The notes under the pieces were generated by a model, which made no database searches, was not told the DNA's origin, and worked only from the letters and a program-made list of their open reading frames with translations. This document shows, piece by piece, positions 27,840 to 36,636 of a stretch of 64,000 bases of DNA (position 1 is its first letter; each line of letters starts with the position of its first letter). Source of the stretch: [Zimmermannella] bifida NBRC 103089 (GTDB lineage: Bacteria > Actinomycetota > Actinomycetes > Actinomycetales > Microbacteriaceae); NCBI RefSeq assembly GCF_001570925.1, contig NZ_BCSP01000001.1, positions 1-64,000 of the forward strand, given 5' to 3'. Position numbers and translations under genes: made by a program.

Positions 27840-29369
27840 ATGGTCGAACTGCACGAATGCACCGCTACAGATCTTGTTTCGAAACTGCGCAATCGGGACG
27901 TGAGTCGAACCGAGCTCACCCAGCACTACCTCGACCGCATCGAGCGGGCAAACCCGGTGTTGCGAGCATTCGTCACGGTCGATGGCGATCGGGCACTTGA
28001 GCGGGCCACCTCGATGGACCGTGAGGCGGCCCGCTCATCGGATGCCGGTGACGACGCGGGCATCGACACTACTGTTCTGGCCGGTTTGCCGATCGGTGAC
28101 AAAGACCTGGTGAACCGAGCGGGCGTGCCCACCAGCTACGGTTCCCGCGCCATGGCCGGATTCGTGCCGGACGTTTCTGAGGGACTTGTCGTCGCGCTCG
28201 ACGACAACGGCGCGAACTCGCTGGGTAAGACCAATGCCCCGGAGTTTGGCTTTCCGAGCTACACCGAGAACCTGCTTGCAGGTGGAGTCGCACGAAACCC
28301 TTGGACTGATCGGCGCACTGGCAATAGCGACCCGCGCGAGCAGTTCTGTTACGGGCCGGGCGGCTCAAGCGGCGGTGCCGCCGTGGCAGTTGCGGCGGGA
28401 ATGCTGCCGGTTGCGCCTGGTAGCGATGGCGGCGGTTCGGTGCGCATTCCGGCCGCGGCGTGCGGACTCGTAGGGCTCAAACCTTCGCGTGGTCGAGTGC
28501 CCGATGGCAGCGGCTACGAATTCGCGGGTGGCCTGGTCGTTGCCGGCCCGCTCGCGCGCACGGTGGCGGACGCCGCACTCTTGTTGGACGCCATGATTGC
28601 CCGCGACGGCAACGGGAATGTCGCCTACCGTTACGCGAGCCGTCCCGCATCCCGAACCGAAACCCCCGCAAGCTATCTTGGCGTGCTGCAAGCAAACGGT
28701 GCACCACCCCGTCGCCTGCGAATCGCGGTTAACACCTGGACGCCGTGGGCCGAAGCCTATGAATGTGCCTGCGATCCTGAGGCACTTGCGGTGCTCGAAC
28801 GGGCAGTATCGGCAGCGACCGCGTTGGGGCATCATGTCGAGGCTTTCACGCCGACAGCGTTCCCGGGCTACGTGGATGCGTTTCGCGCCGTTTGGCGGGG
28901 TAGCGCGGCGTCACTGCCGCTCACCGAAGACCACCTCGAGCACGTCGAACCACTAACGGCATGGCTCGTTCGATCGGGCCGAGAACTGCCAGTGGCCGAA
29001 CATGCGCGCGGCTTGAACCACTTGGCGGCGTTTGAACGCCACATCATCGCCGAGTACGCACCGTTTGACCTGGTGTTGACGCCGACCCTGGCAATGACGC
29101 CGCGCGAACTGGGCTGGTACGACCAGACCGATGGCGAACACAATTTCGTGCAGCAGTGCCAGTACACGCCCTATACGAGCTATGTGAACGCCGCGGGCCT
29201 GCCCGCAATCACGATGCCCGTTGGTGGTGGTGCGCTACCGATGGGTGTGCAGGGCATTGGCCGGCCCGGCGATGAGCTCACCCTCCTGCAATTCGCCAAC
29301 GAGCTTGAGCAGCACTTCGACTGGGTGCAGCGAACTGCACCGGGTTGGCACCTGGGCGACGCGTCGTAG
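27840..29369 (+). CDS. Amidase (amidase-signature family)
   Basis: About 509 residues from ATG 27840. The amidase-signature Ser-cisSer-Lys triad is visible: Lys in [14 protein letters not shown], the Gly/Ser-rich core [17 protein letters not shown], and the nucleophile Ser in [16 protein letters not shown]. The family hydrolyses a wide range of carboxamides. This is not GatA, because gatC and gatB are not beside it and the C-terminal half differs. The substrate is unknown. It is monocistronic, 53 bases after ung. Confidence 0.85.
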   Translation: MVELHECTATDLVSKLRNRDVSRTELTQHYLDRIERANPVLRAFVTVDGDRALERATSMDREAARSSDAGDDAGIDTTVLAGLPIGDKDLVNRAGVPTSYGSRAMAGFVPDVSEGLVVALDDNGANSLGKTNAPEFGFPSYTENLLAGGVARNPWTDRRTGNSDPREQFCYGPGGSSGGAAVAVAAGMLPVAPGSDGGGSVRIPAAACGLVGLKPSRGRVPDGSGYEFAGGLVVAGPLARTVADAALLLDAMIARDGNGNVAYRYASRPASRTETPASYLGVLQANGAPPRRLRIAVNTWTPWAEAYECACDPEALAVLERAVSAATALGHHVEAFTPTAFPGYVDAFRAVWRGSAASLPLTEDHLEHVEPLTAWLVRSGRELPVAEHARGLNHLAAFERHIIAEYAPFDLVLTPTLAMTPRELGWYDQTDGEHNFVQQCQYTPYTSYVNAAGLPAITMPVGGGALPMGVQGIGRPGDELTLLQFANELEQHFDWVQRTAPGWHLGDAS

Positions 29370-29380
29370 CGGGACCGCAC

Positions 29381-29430
29381 GTGCATCCTGGCGCATATGA
29401 AGATTGGCGCATGAAGATTGGCGGATGCAC
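29381..29430. repeat. Inverted repeat with internal direct repeats after amidase gene
   Basis: GTGCATCC (29381-29388) is matched by GGATGCAC (29423-29430). Between them TGGCGCAT-GAAGATT-like words occur twice. It sits between two converging genes and could act as a weak terminator. Confidence 0.5.
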
Positions 29431-29442
29431 AACGCGGGCTAG

Positions 29443-29943
29443 TTAGCCCCAGTGCGGTGGCCGTAGCGGGGTGCGCGGCCGGGAAAGCTGCGGCGCAGCC
29501 TGCTGTGGCTGCCCGGCGCCATCAGTTGCCGCCGGGGGAGTCGCGCCCGACTTCGAGCCAGGCTTGGTCATGCGGCGGACGTAGCCGCCATCTTCGAGAC
29601 CGGCTTCGATTTCGAAACGGTTTGTGTGCGCATCCCTACCCGCGAGCGTGTAGAGCAGCGGGAAGAGCATGCCGTAGCGCTCCCATTGGCGCACATGCAC
29701 CAATTCGTGGCGCAGGACGGCTCCGCTCACATTGTTCGAGGTGAGGTACACCCGGCCGACGCAGGTACCGCCGCGTGAGAACGCCCATTTCGGCAGCCCT
29801 CGCAGTACCCACATACCGTCGACCCGGTGAATCTTGCCGATCGACAGTGGCGCTCCGTAGCAGAGCGCCACTGTCGTAGCAAAGGTGCAACCGGCCCGCG
29901 AGACGGGAGAGTCAAGCAGGACGCGGCGCAGCAGCCTTGGCAT
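29443..29943 (-). CDS. Small HExxH-containing protein, putative metallopeptidase
   Basis: About 166 residues from ATG 29943 (a TTG two codons earlier is possible). It contains RHELVHVRQWERYG, an HExxH zinc-site motif, followed by FPLLYTLAG. The C-terminal 40 residues are Pro/Ala/Gln-rich and look disordered. There is no clear signal peptide; the N-terminus is basic, with a weak hydrophobic stretch. It is the last gene of the TPM-PspA unit, starting 11 bases after the pspA stop. Peptidase activity is inferred from the motif only. Confidence 0.6.
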   Translation of the reverse strand: MPRLLRRVLLDSPVSRAGCTFATTVALCYGAPLSIGKIHRVDGMWVLRGLPKWAFSRGGTCVGRVYLTSNNVSGAVLRHELVHVRQWERYGMLFPLLYTLAGRDAHTNRFEIEAGLEDGGYVRRMTKPGSKSGATPPAATDGAGQPQQAAPQLSRPRTPLRPPHWG

Positions 29944-29954
29944 TCGCAATCGAG

Positions 29955-30692
29955 TTACTGGGTGATTGCCGAAGGGTTGTTGCCGGCCTTGAGCGCAGCC
30001 AGGCGTGCCTCAACTTCGGTCATCTTGCCTACGTCTTCGAGCTGCTCAAACTGGCGGTCGAGGCTCGATGCCTGTAGTTCCTGCTGGCCACGAACACGGG
30101 CCTCCTCGCGACGAACCTTTTCTTCGAAGCGACCGAGGTCGCTGGTTGGGTCGAGTACGTCGATCGACTTGAGCGCATCGTGAACGCGCGACTGAGCTTC
30201 GGCAGTCTTGGCGCGAGCAGCGAGCTCGTCGCGCTTGCGGATGAGCTCGTCGAGCTTGCCACGCATGCCGTTGAGGCCGTTGGTGAGCTGCTCAACAACC
30301 TTGTTCTGCGCCTCGATCTGCGGGCGAGCAGCGCTGACGTTGTGCTCTTCGTCCAGTTGACGGCCGATGGCGATCTTGGCGAGGTTGTCGAACTTGTCTG
30401 CCGAGGCGACGTCGCCGGCAGCGCGGAACTCTTCAGCCTTTGCCGAAGCAGCAACGGCCTTCTGGCCCCACTCGCGTGCGTCCTGCTCGTCCTGGCGTGC
30501 GTCGTCTTCCATCATGCGCAGGTTGCCGATTGTCTGTGCGACTGCGGCTTCGGCTTCGTTGATGTTCGCCGAGTAGTCACGGATGAGCTGGTCGATCATC
30601 AGCTGTGGGTCTTCAGCCTGGTCGATGAGTGCGTTGATGTTTGCGCGGACCAGCTGGGTGATGCGGCCAAAGATGGACTGCTTCTGTGCCAT
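29955..30692 (-). CDS. pspA: PspA/IM30 family membrane-stress protein
   Basis: About 245 residues from ATG 30692, chosen by AAGGAGA six bases upstream; the frame opens further up. The N-terminal amphipathic segment is FGRITQLVRANINALIDQAEDP. After it the protein is almost all coiled coil (DARQDEQDAREW, AGDVASADKFDNLA, DELIRKRDELAARAK) and ends with VEARLAALKAG. PspA/IM30 proteins polymerise on the inner face of stressed membranes. The PspB/C partners of proteobacteria are not seen. The upstream TPM-domain gene and the downstream HExxH gene share its strand. Confidence 0.87.
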   Translation of the reverse strand: MAQKQSIFGRITQLVRANINALIDQAEDPQLMIDQLIRDYSANINEAEAAVAQTIGNLRMMEDDARQDEQDAREWGQKAVAASAKAEEFRAAGDVASADKFDNLAKIAIGRQLDEEHNVSAARPQIEAQNKVVEQLTNGLNGMRGKLDELIRKRDELAARAKTAEAQSRVHDALKSIDVLDPTSDLGRFEEKVRREEARVRGQQELQASSLDRQFEQLEDVGKMTEVEARLAALKAGNNPSAITQ

Positions 30693-30836
30693 CGGGTTCT
30701 CCTTTGTTGAGGGGTGGTGGGATCCGAGAATCGCCAATTTCGACGGTAATCGGATGATCTGAATAGTGAACTGAGTGTTGGGGATGCGGTACCGAAACCG
30801 GGCGCGCAAGCGGCGGTTATCGCTGCGGTGCGGCTG

Positions 30837-32930
30837 CTAGCGGAAGCCGCCGCCGGACGACCATCCGCCGCCTCCGCTGCTGCTGCCGCCGAAGCCACCG
30901 CCACCAGAGCCGCCCGAAGACGAGCGGTGCGACGAGCCACCGCCGCTGAGCAGGCCACCGATAATGCCGCCGATGATTGCGCCAGCGAGGTCATCGCCGC
31001 CACCACTTCGGTAGCCACGTCGGTGATTGCCATAGTCTGGCCAGTAACGCTGGTTACCGGTACCGAAATTCGCTGCTACCCACGTCGGGTTCTGCGAATA
31101 GCGGGACATCTCATCATCCGCATCCTTGGCCGCCGTCAGCGCCTGACGCTTCGCATCCTTGGCATGCTGTAGTGCCTGGACCGGATCTTCCGTGGTCAGC
31201 GCCTCGGCTCGGCTGAGTTGATCGATCGCCTGGGCGAGTCGGGCGCGCGGTGCCGCGCTGAGCTCACCGCGATGCGTATTGATCTTGCGCTCGGCGACAG
31301 CGATCTCTGCCCGCGCATCCGACATCGTTTCGGTGAGCACACGCTGCGCCTGCTCGATCTGTTCTTTCTCGCCGAGCGACTCGGTGAAGATGTTCTGCAA
31401 GTTGTCGCGCAGCGTGGTAACGACCGAAGTGGTGTGCAACGGGTCGCGGAAACTGCCGTTAAGCGCGGCGATTTCATCGAGCTGGGTGCGGGCCCGGGCG
31501 ACGATCTCTTGTTCGTTCACGTCGATCACTGCCGGCGCCGCACGGTGCAACTGCTTGATCTGCAGTAGCAGCTGTTCTGCATCCTTCGCCTGGCTGGAAA
31601 TCACTGCCGGGGCGTCGAGGATGCGCTGTTCTGCAGCTTCGAGGGCGTCCATGAGCGAGTCGGCCTGCGCGAGGGCACCTTCGGCATCGGCAACGTCAAT
31701 AACGGCCGCACCGTGGTCATTGGCAGCCCAGCCGTTCTTGGCGTTATCCGTCTCGACGCGCGCCAAGGCGAGGAGTCGGCCAGCCTGCTCGGCATCGGCG
31801 CGAATCGGTGCGATTGCGGCGTCTTCGAGTTTGCCGGGCAGGGTGGCGACCCATTCGACGATTCCCGCAAGCCGCGTTGTCGCTGCAGGCTCGGCAGCCT
31901 CAAGCGCTGCTACGAGCTGCGGTACCTGCTCCTGTCGAGCGCGCAGCTTGGCGAACCGGTCTTGCTGCTCGCTGAGCGCCTTGCCCGTGGATTGCGTAAG
32001 CGACTCGATCTTGTCGAGCCAGGCATCCTGCTCTTCTTCGGTATCGGGGATGTGGTCAAACAGTTTGGCCTGCAGCGCGAACGCTTCTTGAGCTGAGGAC
32101 TTGGCCGTCGATACTGCCTTGGCGTACTCGGCAGTCGCTTGAGCGCCGAACTGTGCCTGGGCAAATTGCAGCTCTTCGTCGGCTGAGCGAATGAGGTTGT
32201 CCATGCGCACAAGCTCGACGCCAGCGGTTTCGCTTCGCTTGGCAAAGGCTTCGGCGCGACGGGCCACTTCGGCCTCGTGCTTCTTTTTCTTTCGACGCTT
32301 GCCGGCGTAGTACATGGTGCCGCCAACGGCTGCGGTACCGGCAGCACCAACGCCCAGGATCGTGGTCATGGTGCCTGCTTCTTCGGCGCGAAGCTCTTCG
32401 GCGCGAAGGGCGCGGTCGAGATCGGTCGCGACCTGTTCTGCAGCCTCGGCGTAGCGTCCGCTCGAGATGTCCGACATGGCGCCGTTCTCAATGTTGCGCA
32501 AGTCTTCGGAGGATAAATCCAGTGATTTGTCGGCGCTCAGTCCGTAGTTCTGAACATCCTTGCCGATGTACAGCACGACGTCCTTCGGGCCAAGCTGGCT
32601 CTTGGCGACCGTGGCATTGGCCCACTCGAAGCCATCGTTCGGGTTCTCAAAGGTGTCGACGACCACGAGGTAGAGCGTCACACCGGTCTTGTTGTTCAGG
32701 TCGGCGGATGCGGATTGAACGGTCTCGTAGTCGCGACCGCCGAGCGTGTTCGTCGTATCGGTGACGACACCATCAAGCTCGAGCGGTTCCTCGGCCATGG
32801 CTGGCGCAGCAAGCAGCGGACCGGTGGCAATCGCCGCGGCGAAGGCGAACGCACCGGTGCCAATCCGCAGCGTGCGCGTCGCTCGCTGAAGTGTCGACTC
32901 GTGGCGTCGCAGCCGTGATGATGAACGCAT
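30837..32930 (-). CDS. TPM domain protein with coiled-coil region and Gly/Ser-rich tail
   Basis: About 697 residues from ATG 32930, with AAAGGGG nearby. A signal peptide (basic, hydrophobic to about residue 45, ending PAMAEEP) is followed by a TPM/Psb32-type domain (about 50-180; DGVVTDTTNTLG, VTLYLVVVDTFENPNDGFEWA). One transmembrane helix lies near 190-210 (ILGVGAAGTAAVGGTMYYAG), followed by a basic KRRKKKK stop-transfer signal. A long Ala/Glu/Gln-rich helical region with cytoplasmic coiled-coil character comes next. The last 45 residues are Gly/Ser-rich and end in SGGGFR, as in many TPM proteins. The exact function is unknown; TPM proteins often neighbour PspA genes. Confidence 0.82.
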   Translation of the reverse strand: MRSSSRLRRHESTLQRATRTLRIGTGAFAFAAAIATGPLLAAPAMAEEPLELDGVVTDTTNTLGGRDYETVQSASADLNNKTGVTLYLVVVDTFENPNDGFEWANATVAKSQLGPKDVVLYIGKDVQNYGLSADKSLDLSSEDLRNIENGAMSDISSGRYAEAAEQVATDLDRALRAEELRAEEAGTMTTILGVGAAGTAAVGGTMYYAGKRRKKKKHEAEVARRAEAFAKRSETAGVELVRMDNLIRSADEELQFAQAQFGAQATAEYAKAVSTAKSSAQEAFALQAKLFDHIPDTEEEQDAWLDKIESLTQSTGKALSEQQDRFAKLRARQEQVPQLVAALEAAEPAATTRLAGIVEWVATLPGKLEDAAIAPIRADAEQAGRLLALARVETDNAKNGWAANDHGAAVIDVADAEGALAQADSLMDALEAAEQRILDAPAVISSQAKDAEQLLLQIKQLHRAAPAVIDVNEQEIVARARTQLDEIAALNGSFRDPLHTTSVVTTLRDNLQNIFTESLGEKEQIEQAQRVLTETMSDARAEIAVAERKINTHRGELSAAPRARLAQAIDQLSRAEALTTEDPVQALQHAKDAKRQALTAAKDADDEMSRYSQNPTWVAANFGTGNQRYWPDYGNHRRGYRSGGGDDLAGAIIGGIIGGLLSGGGSSHRSSSGGSGGGGFGGSSSGGGGWSSGGGFR

Positions 32931-33345
32931 CCCTACCCCTTTCAACGCGCAATCAAAGTGCGCCTTACTGACGAAACTAGGTCATTTGGATGCGGCAAAG
33001 CTGTACTGCGCGCCCCGTCGCGTCGGATTCGTCCTCGCGATGGAACAGCAGCCATCACCGCGAATGATGTGTGCCAGCTCGAAGGGCGACGTGATCGAGC
33101 AAAAACCGTTGCTCGGGAATTCCTGCGGCGACCGCAGCAAGAATTCTCGACACGGCGGCCTGCGGGTAAACAGCCGGTGACAAACCGGTTGACTGTGGCC
33201 GGATAGGCGACATTTCTCGGGCAAGTGCGTAACATCGCATATGGAACATCAAGCGCCATTCCAAGTTGGCCACCAGCATTCGTGCTGCGAGCCAGCCGTT
33301 CCACTATTGATCCAACATCTCGAAGTACAGGATTGGAGGATCTGT
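32931..33345. other. Divergent intergenic region, TPM gene / DivIVA-like gene
   Basis: 415 bases between two divergent starts. The only site I can assign is GGAGGA at 33335-33340, the ribosome binding site of the DivIVA-like gene. A TAACAT box at 33230-33235 could be a -10 element, but no matching -35 is evident. No RNA gene or hairpin of note. Confidence 0.45.
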
Positions 33346-33630
33346 ATGCGAAGCGATGACGTGCTGAACGAACAGTTCCGTGCAACGAAATACAACGTTG
33401 GGTACGACCAACAAGAAGTCGATACGTTCATCGACCGCGCAGTCGACACGCTGCGCAAGTATGAACAGGGCAACATCCCGACCGAACCCCTGCTGACAGC
33501 TCAAAAAGTTGATTCAGCCCGGTTCACCCCTACGAAGTTCCGCGAGGGCTACGACCAAGAAGACGTAGACACCTTTCTCGATCGTCTATCTGACGTCTTC
33601 CAGGCACACGAACGCGACCACCAGCAGTAA
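33346..33630 (+). CDS. Small protein with two DivIVA-type N-terminal repeats
   Basis: About 94 residues. ATG 33346 is chosen because GGAGGA lies five bases upstream; the open frame before it has no family resemblance. Two copies of the short DivIVA motif are present: FRATKYNVGYDQQEVDTFID (about 10-29) and FTPTKFREGYDQEDVDTFLD (about 57-76). Each is followed by a helical turn. Full-length DivIVA/Wag31 has one such motif and a long coiled coil, which is missing here. In DivIVA this motif binds curved membrane. A role in polar or septal localisation is inference. Followed by a strong hairpin, so monocistronic. Confidence 0.8.
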   Translation: MRSDDVLNEQFRATKYNVGYDQQEVDTFIDRAVDTLRKYEQGNIPTEPLLTAQKVDSARFTPTKFREGYDQEDVDTFLDRLSDVFQAHERDHQQ

Positions 33631-33650
33631 CGCAACAGAACACCACGAAC

Positions 33651-33694
33651 GTGGCCGAGTGCATCCGGATACAACCGGTTGATGCCTCGGCCAC
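33651..33694 (+). terminator. Terminator after DivIVA-like gene
   Basis: GTGGCCGAG (33651-33659) pairs perfectly with CTCGGCCAC (33686-33694). Inner GCATC/GATGC and CCGG/CCGG pairs extend the stem, and TTTT follows seven bases later. It lies 20 bases after the stop codon. Confidence 0.75.
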
Positions 33695-33738
33695 TTCGCG
33701 TTTTCAGGTCGTCAAGTAAACAGTGTCTCGAAACGCAA

Positions 33739-33771
33739 GGTGGGGACGCGCTAGCTGAGCGCATCCCCACC
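33739..33771 (-). terminator. Hairpin downstream of tRNA-Arg
   Basis: A 14-bp stem with one mismatch (GGTGGGGA... with ...TCCCCACC) and a five-base loop, 44 bases beyond the 3' end of the tRNA gene on its strand. A second small perfect hairpin (TTCGCCG-AC-CGGCGAA, 33793-33808) sits just seven bases past the tRNA end. Either could end the tRNA transcript. Confidence 0.55.
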
Positions 33772-33814
33772 ATATTCGCCGACCAAACTGCATTCGCCGA
33801 CCGGCGAAATTTCG

Positions 33815-33887
33815 TGCCCCCGACAGGAGTCGAACCTGCGACCTACGGTACCGGAAACCGGCGCTCTATCCACTGAGCTACGGAGGC
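33815..33887 (-). tRNA. tRNA-Arg (anticodon CCG)
   Basis: A 73-base cloverleaf on the minus strand. The acceptor GCCTCCG pairs with CGGGGGC (one G-T wobble). The D arm has GCTC/GAGC. The anticodon loop TTCCGGT has CCG at 33852-33854, reading CGG codons. The T arm is GCAGG-TTCGACT-CCTGT, and the discriminator is A with no encoded CCA. The first anticodon-stem pair (27-43) is C-T, an unpaired position, so the stem has four good pairs. It lies 61 bases from, and divergent to, argS. Confidence 0.93.
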
Positions 33888-33948
33888 AAACAACGCTTAA
33901 GCGTACCAGTACTCGCGGCCGGTTGAACTCGCATACGATAGAGACCTG

Positions 33949-35613
33949 ATGACTGACAACGACCTCACTCTTGCACTGGCCGCGGCAACGCGCACTGCTC
34001 TCGACCGTCGCGACGGACACGACCTCATTCCAAGCGACGATGACCTCAAGCTGGAACGCCCACGAAACCGCGACCACGGTGACTGGGCTTCGAACGTCGC
34101 GATGCGATTCGCTAAGCGCGTGGGTACCAACCCGCGCGAACTCGCGCAGGAGATCGCCGAACTGCTCGAAGCTGAGCCCACGGTAAAGAAGGTCGACGTC
34201 GCAGGTCCTGGCTTTATCAACATTACGCTCGACGAAGCTGCTGCGGGTGAGCTCGCGCGCACGATCGTCGAGGCTAACGGCGTGTTCGGCACCACCGAGC
34301 TGCTGGCCGGACACAACATCAACCTTGAGTTTGTCTCGGCAAACCCAACCGGCCCCATCCACCTTGGTGGTGCTCGCTGGGCAGCCGTTGGTGACTCGCT
34401 CGCCCGCGTTTTGATCGCGGCGGGTGCGGATGTGACCCGTGAGTACTACTTCAACGATCACGGTGCCCAGATTGACCGCTTCGCGAAGTCGCTGCTGGCA
34501 GCGCACCTGGGGGAGCCCGCACCAGAAGACGGCTATGGTGGCGCGTACATTCACGAGATCGCTGCCGCCGTCGCGGCCGAACATGCCGACGACCTTGCCG
34601 CGGCGACCGATCGTGCTGCCCAGCAGGAATGCTTCCGCAAGCACGGCGTTGACCGCATGTTCGGCGAGATTAAGCACAAGCTCGAAGAGTTCCGTGTGCC
34701 GTTCGACGTGTTCTTTCACGAAGACTCCGTTCACGAAGACGGCTCGGTCACCAAGGCGGTGGCTCGACTGGGCGAGCTTGGCCGCACCTTTGAAGAAGAT
34801 GGCGCGCTCTGGCTGCGTTCGACCGAATTTGGCGACGACAAAGATCGCGTCATTATCCGCTCGAACGGTGAGCCAACCTATTTCGCAGGTGACATCGGTT
34901 ACTACCTGAACAAGCGCGACCGCGGCTTCACCGAATGCATCTACATGCTCGGCGCCGACCACCACGGCTACGTCGGCCGCATGATGGCGATGGCCGAAGC
35001 CTTCGGCGACGTACCCGGCGAAAACATGCAGATCCTCATTGGCCAGATGGTTAACCTCGTCAAGGACGGCGAACCGGTCCGTATGTCGAAGCGTGCCGGC
35101 AATATCGTCACGCTCGATGACCTGGTTGACGCAGTCGGCGTGGATGCGGCTCGTTACGCACTCGTACGCAGCTCGACGAACTCGACCATCGACATCGACC
35201 TCGACCTGCTCGTGAGCCGTTCGAACGACAACCCGGTCTACTACGTGCAGTACGCCCACGCACGAACCTGCGCCGTTGCACGAAACGCTGAAGCTGCGGG
35301 AATCACCACCGCGGACTTCGACCCGGCAACGCTCGATCACGAATCGGAAAACGACCTGCTCGGTCAGTTGCGCGAATTTCCACGCATCGTTGAGCTGGCC
35401 GCGAGCGAACGCAGCCCGCACCGTGTGGCCCGCTACCTCGAAGACCTCGCCGCAAGCTACAACCGCTGGTACGACCGTACGCGCGTCATTCCTCAGGGAG
35501 ACGCTCAGCCCGAGGCAGTACATTCGAGCCGTCTCATGCTGAACGCGGCAGCATCACAGGTTCTGCGCAGCGGTTTGGAAATGCTCGGCGTCCACGCGCC
35601 GGAACGGATGTAA
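33949..35613 (+). CDS. argS: Arginyl-tRNA synthetase
   Basis: 554 residues, class I. The N-terminal Add-1 domain has [20 protein letters not shown]. The HIGH motif is [19 protein letters not shown] near residue 125. KMSK-type sequence is [15 protein letters not shown] near 380. The C-terminal DALR anticodon-binding domain begins at [13 protein letters not shown]. It charges tRNA-Arg with arginine; one of its substrates is encoded next to it on the opposite strand. No clear ribosome binding site; TACGAT at 33934-33939 is a possible -10 box close to the start. Confidence 0.95.
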   Translation: MTDNDLTLALAAATRTALDRRDGHDLIPSDDDLKLERPRNRDHGDWASNVAMRFAKRVGTNPRELAQEIAELLEAEPTVKKVDVAGPGFINITLDEAAAGELARTIVEANGVFGTTELLAGHNINLEFVSANPTGPIHLGGARWAAVGDSLARVLIAAGADVTREYYFNDHGAQIDRFAKSLLAAHLGEPAPEDGYGGAYIHEIAAAVAAEHADDLAAATDRAAQQECFRKHGVDRMFGEIKHKLEEFRVPFDVFFHEDSVHEDGSVTKAVARLGELGRTFEEDGALWLRSTEFGDDKDRVIIRSNGEPTYFAGDIGYYLNKRDRGFTECIYMLGADHHGYVGRMMAMAEAFGDVPGENMQILIGQMVNLVKDGEPVRMSKRAGNIVTLDDLVDAVGVDAARYALVRSSTNSTIDIDLDLLVSRSNDNPVYYVQYAHARTCAVARNAEAAGITTADFDPATLDHESENDLLGQLREFPRIVELAASERSPHRVARYLEDLAASYNRWYDRTRVIPQGDAQPEAVHSSRLMLNAAASQVLRSGLEMLGVHAPERM

Positions 35614-35841
35614 TCAACGACCCGGCGGGTCTCGTGCGCGTTCGACTAGCTGGCGTACGAGGCCTCCGCTCGCAGCCGTGCCAGATCTCCGCTGGGGAAC
35701 TCGCCGGCACGGGATTCCAACCCCAGTTCAAGTGCCCACCCCGCAAACCTGTCTGAGACGATGGCGACGGTAACCGCGCACATGCCGGTCAAACCACGCC
35801 AGACCGCATCCGTACCGATACGAAACAGGTGACTCACGCCG

Positions 35842-36588
35842 ATGACCAGGAACTCGCGACGCACCTCGACCGTTTGGATTGTCGCTGCCGTCGTTGTGCT
35901 GGTGCTGCTCGCCAGTGTCGAGATCATCGCGCGAATCGCGGTGAGCAATATTGCGAAAGATCAGGTCGAGAAATCCCTGCCCGAAGTCGTCGACGCGCAA
36001 GTACATGCGGCACCGACCGGGTTGTGTGTGGCCTGTGAGATTTTGGGTGGCAAGCTGTCGGGACTCGACATCGAAACCGAATCGCTCTCGGTAAACGGTG
36101 TCAGCGGGCACATCAAGCTCCACGCCGATGGGGTGCAGTTCCGAGATTCGAGCGGGGCAGATGCCGTTCACGGCACACTGAATATTAGCGAGACCGAACT
36201 CAACCATTTGCTTGCGCAGGTGGCGGAACAATCCGGACTCGACATCAATGACGTCAATGTTTCGGACCGCGGCGTGAGCTATTCGACACAGTTTGACGCG
36301 TTCGGCAAAACACTTGACCTCGACATTACGGCGTCAATGCAATCGCGCGGCAACGGCGAAATGCAGATTGTGGGGGAGTCGGTCGAGATCGGTTCCGGTA
36401 GTGCTGCCAAGCAACTCGACCTGGATGCGAGCCGGTTCACGTTCCAGTTCTGCCTCGCGGAATACCTCCCGAAAGAACTCGAAGTGACCTCGGTGGTGAC
36501 CCAAGACGGTGAGCTTGCGATTGACTTCCGCAGTCGGGGGCCGGTCGCCTTTGACGGGACCGCATTTTCCGAAATGGGCCGCTGCTAA
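35842..36588 (+). CDS. LmeA-like phospholipid-binding protein (DUF2993)
   Basis: 248 residues. The N-terminus is basic and followed by one helix (TVWIVAAVVVLVLLASVEIIA) that acts as signal anchor or signal peptide. The rest is the DUF2993/LmeA domain: NIAKDQVEKSLP, GGKLSGLDIETESLSVNG and LNISETELNHLLAQVAE. LmeA of mycobacteria is a periplasmic phosphoinositide-binding protein involved in lipomannan maturation. The same role here is inferred. It may relate to the GT87-type transferases at 20-23 kb, which could act on the same lipids. 228 bases follow argS without a gene; lysA starts 48 bases downstream. Confidence 0.8.
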   Translation: MTRNSRRTSTVWIVAAVVVLVLLASVEIIARIAVSNIAKDQVEKSLPEVVDAQVHAAPTGLCVACEILGGKLSGLDIETESLSVNGVSGHIKLHADGVQFRDSSGADAVHGTLNISETELNHLLAQVAEQSGLDINDVNVSDRGVSYSTQFDAFGKTLDLDITASMQSRGNGEMQIVGESVEIGSGSAAKQLDLDASRFTFQFCLAEYLPKELEVTSVVTQDGELAIDFRSRGPVAFDGTAFSEMGRC

Positions 36589-36636
36589 CACCACCGCGGG
36601 CTGTTGCCCGCAAGTTCACTCGTCTCGAACGCTAGG

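Noticed and set aside
33631-33948. Integration site at the tRNA-Arg gene
   Set aside because: No second copy of the tRNA 3' end, integrase or foreign-looking DNA is visible in the window.
33751-35523. 590-residue open frame opposite argS
   Set aside because: It is antisense to a full argS with all its motifs. High-GC codon bias creates such long antisense frames; no ribosome binding site or family motif is seen.
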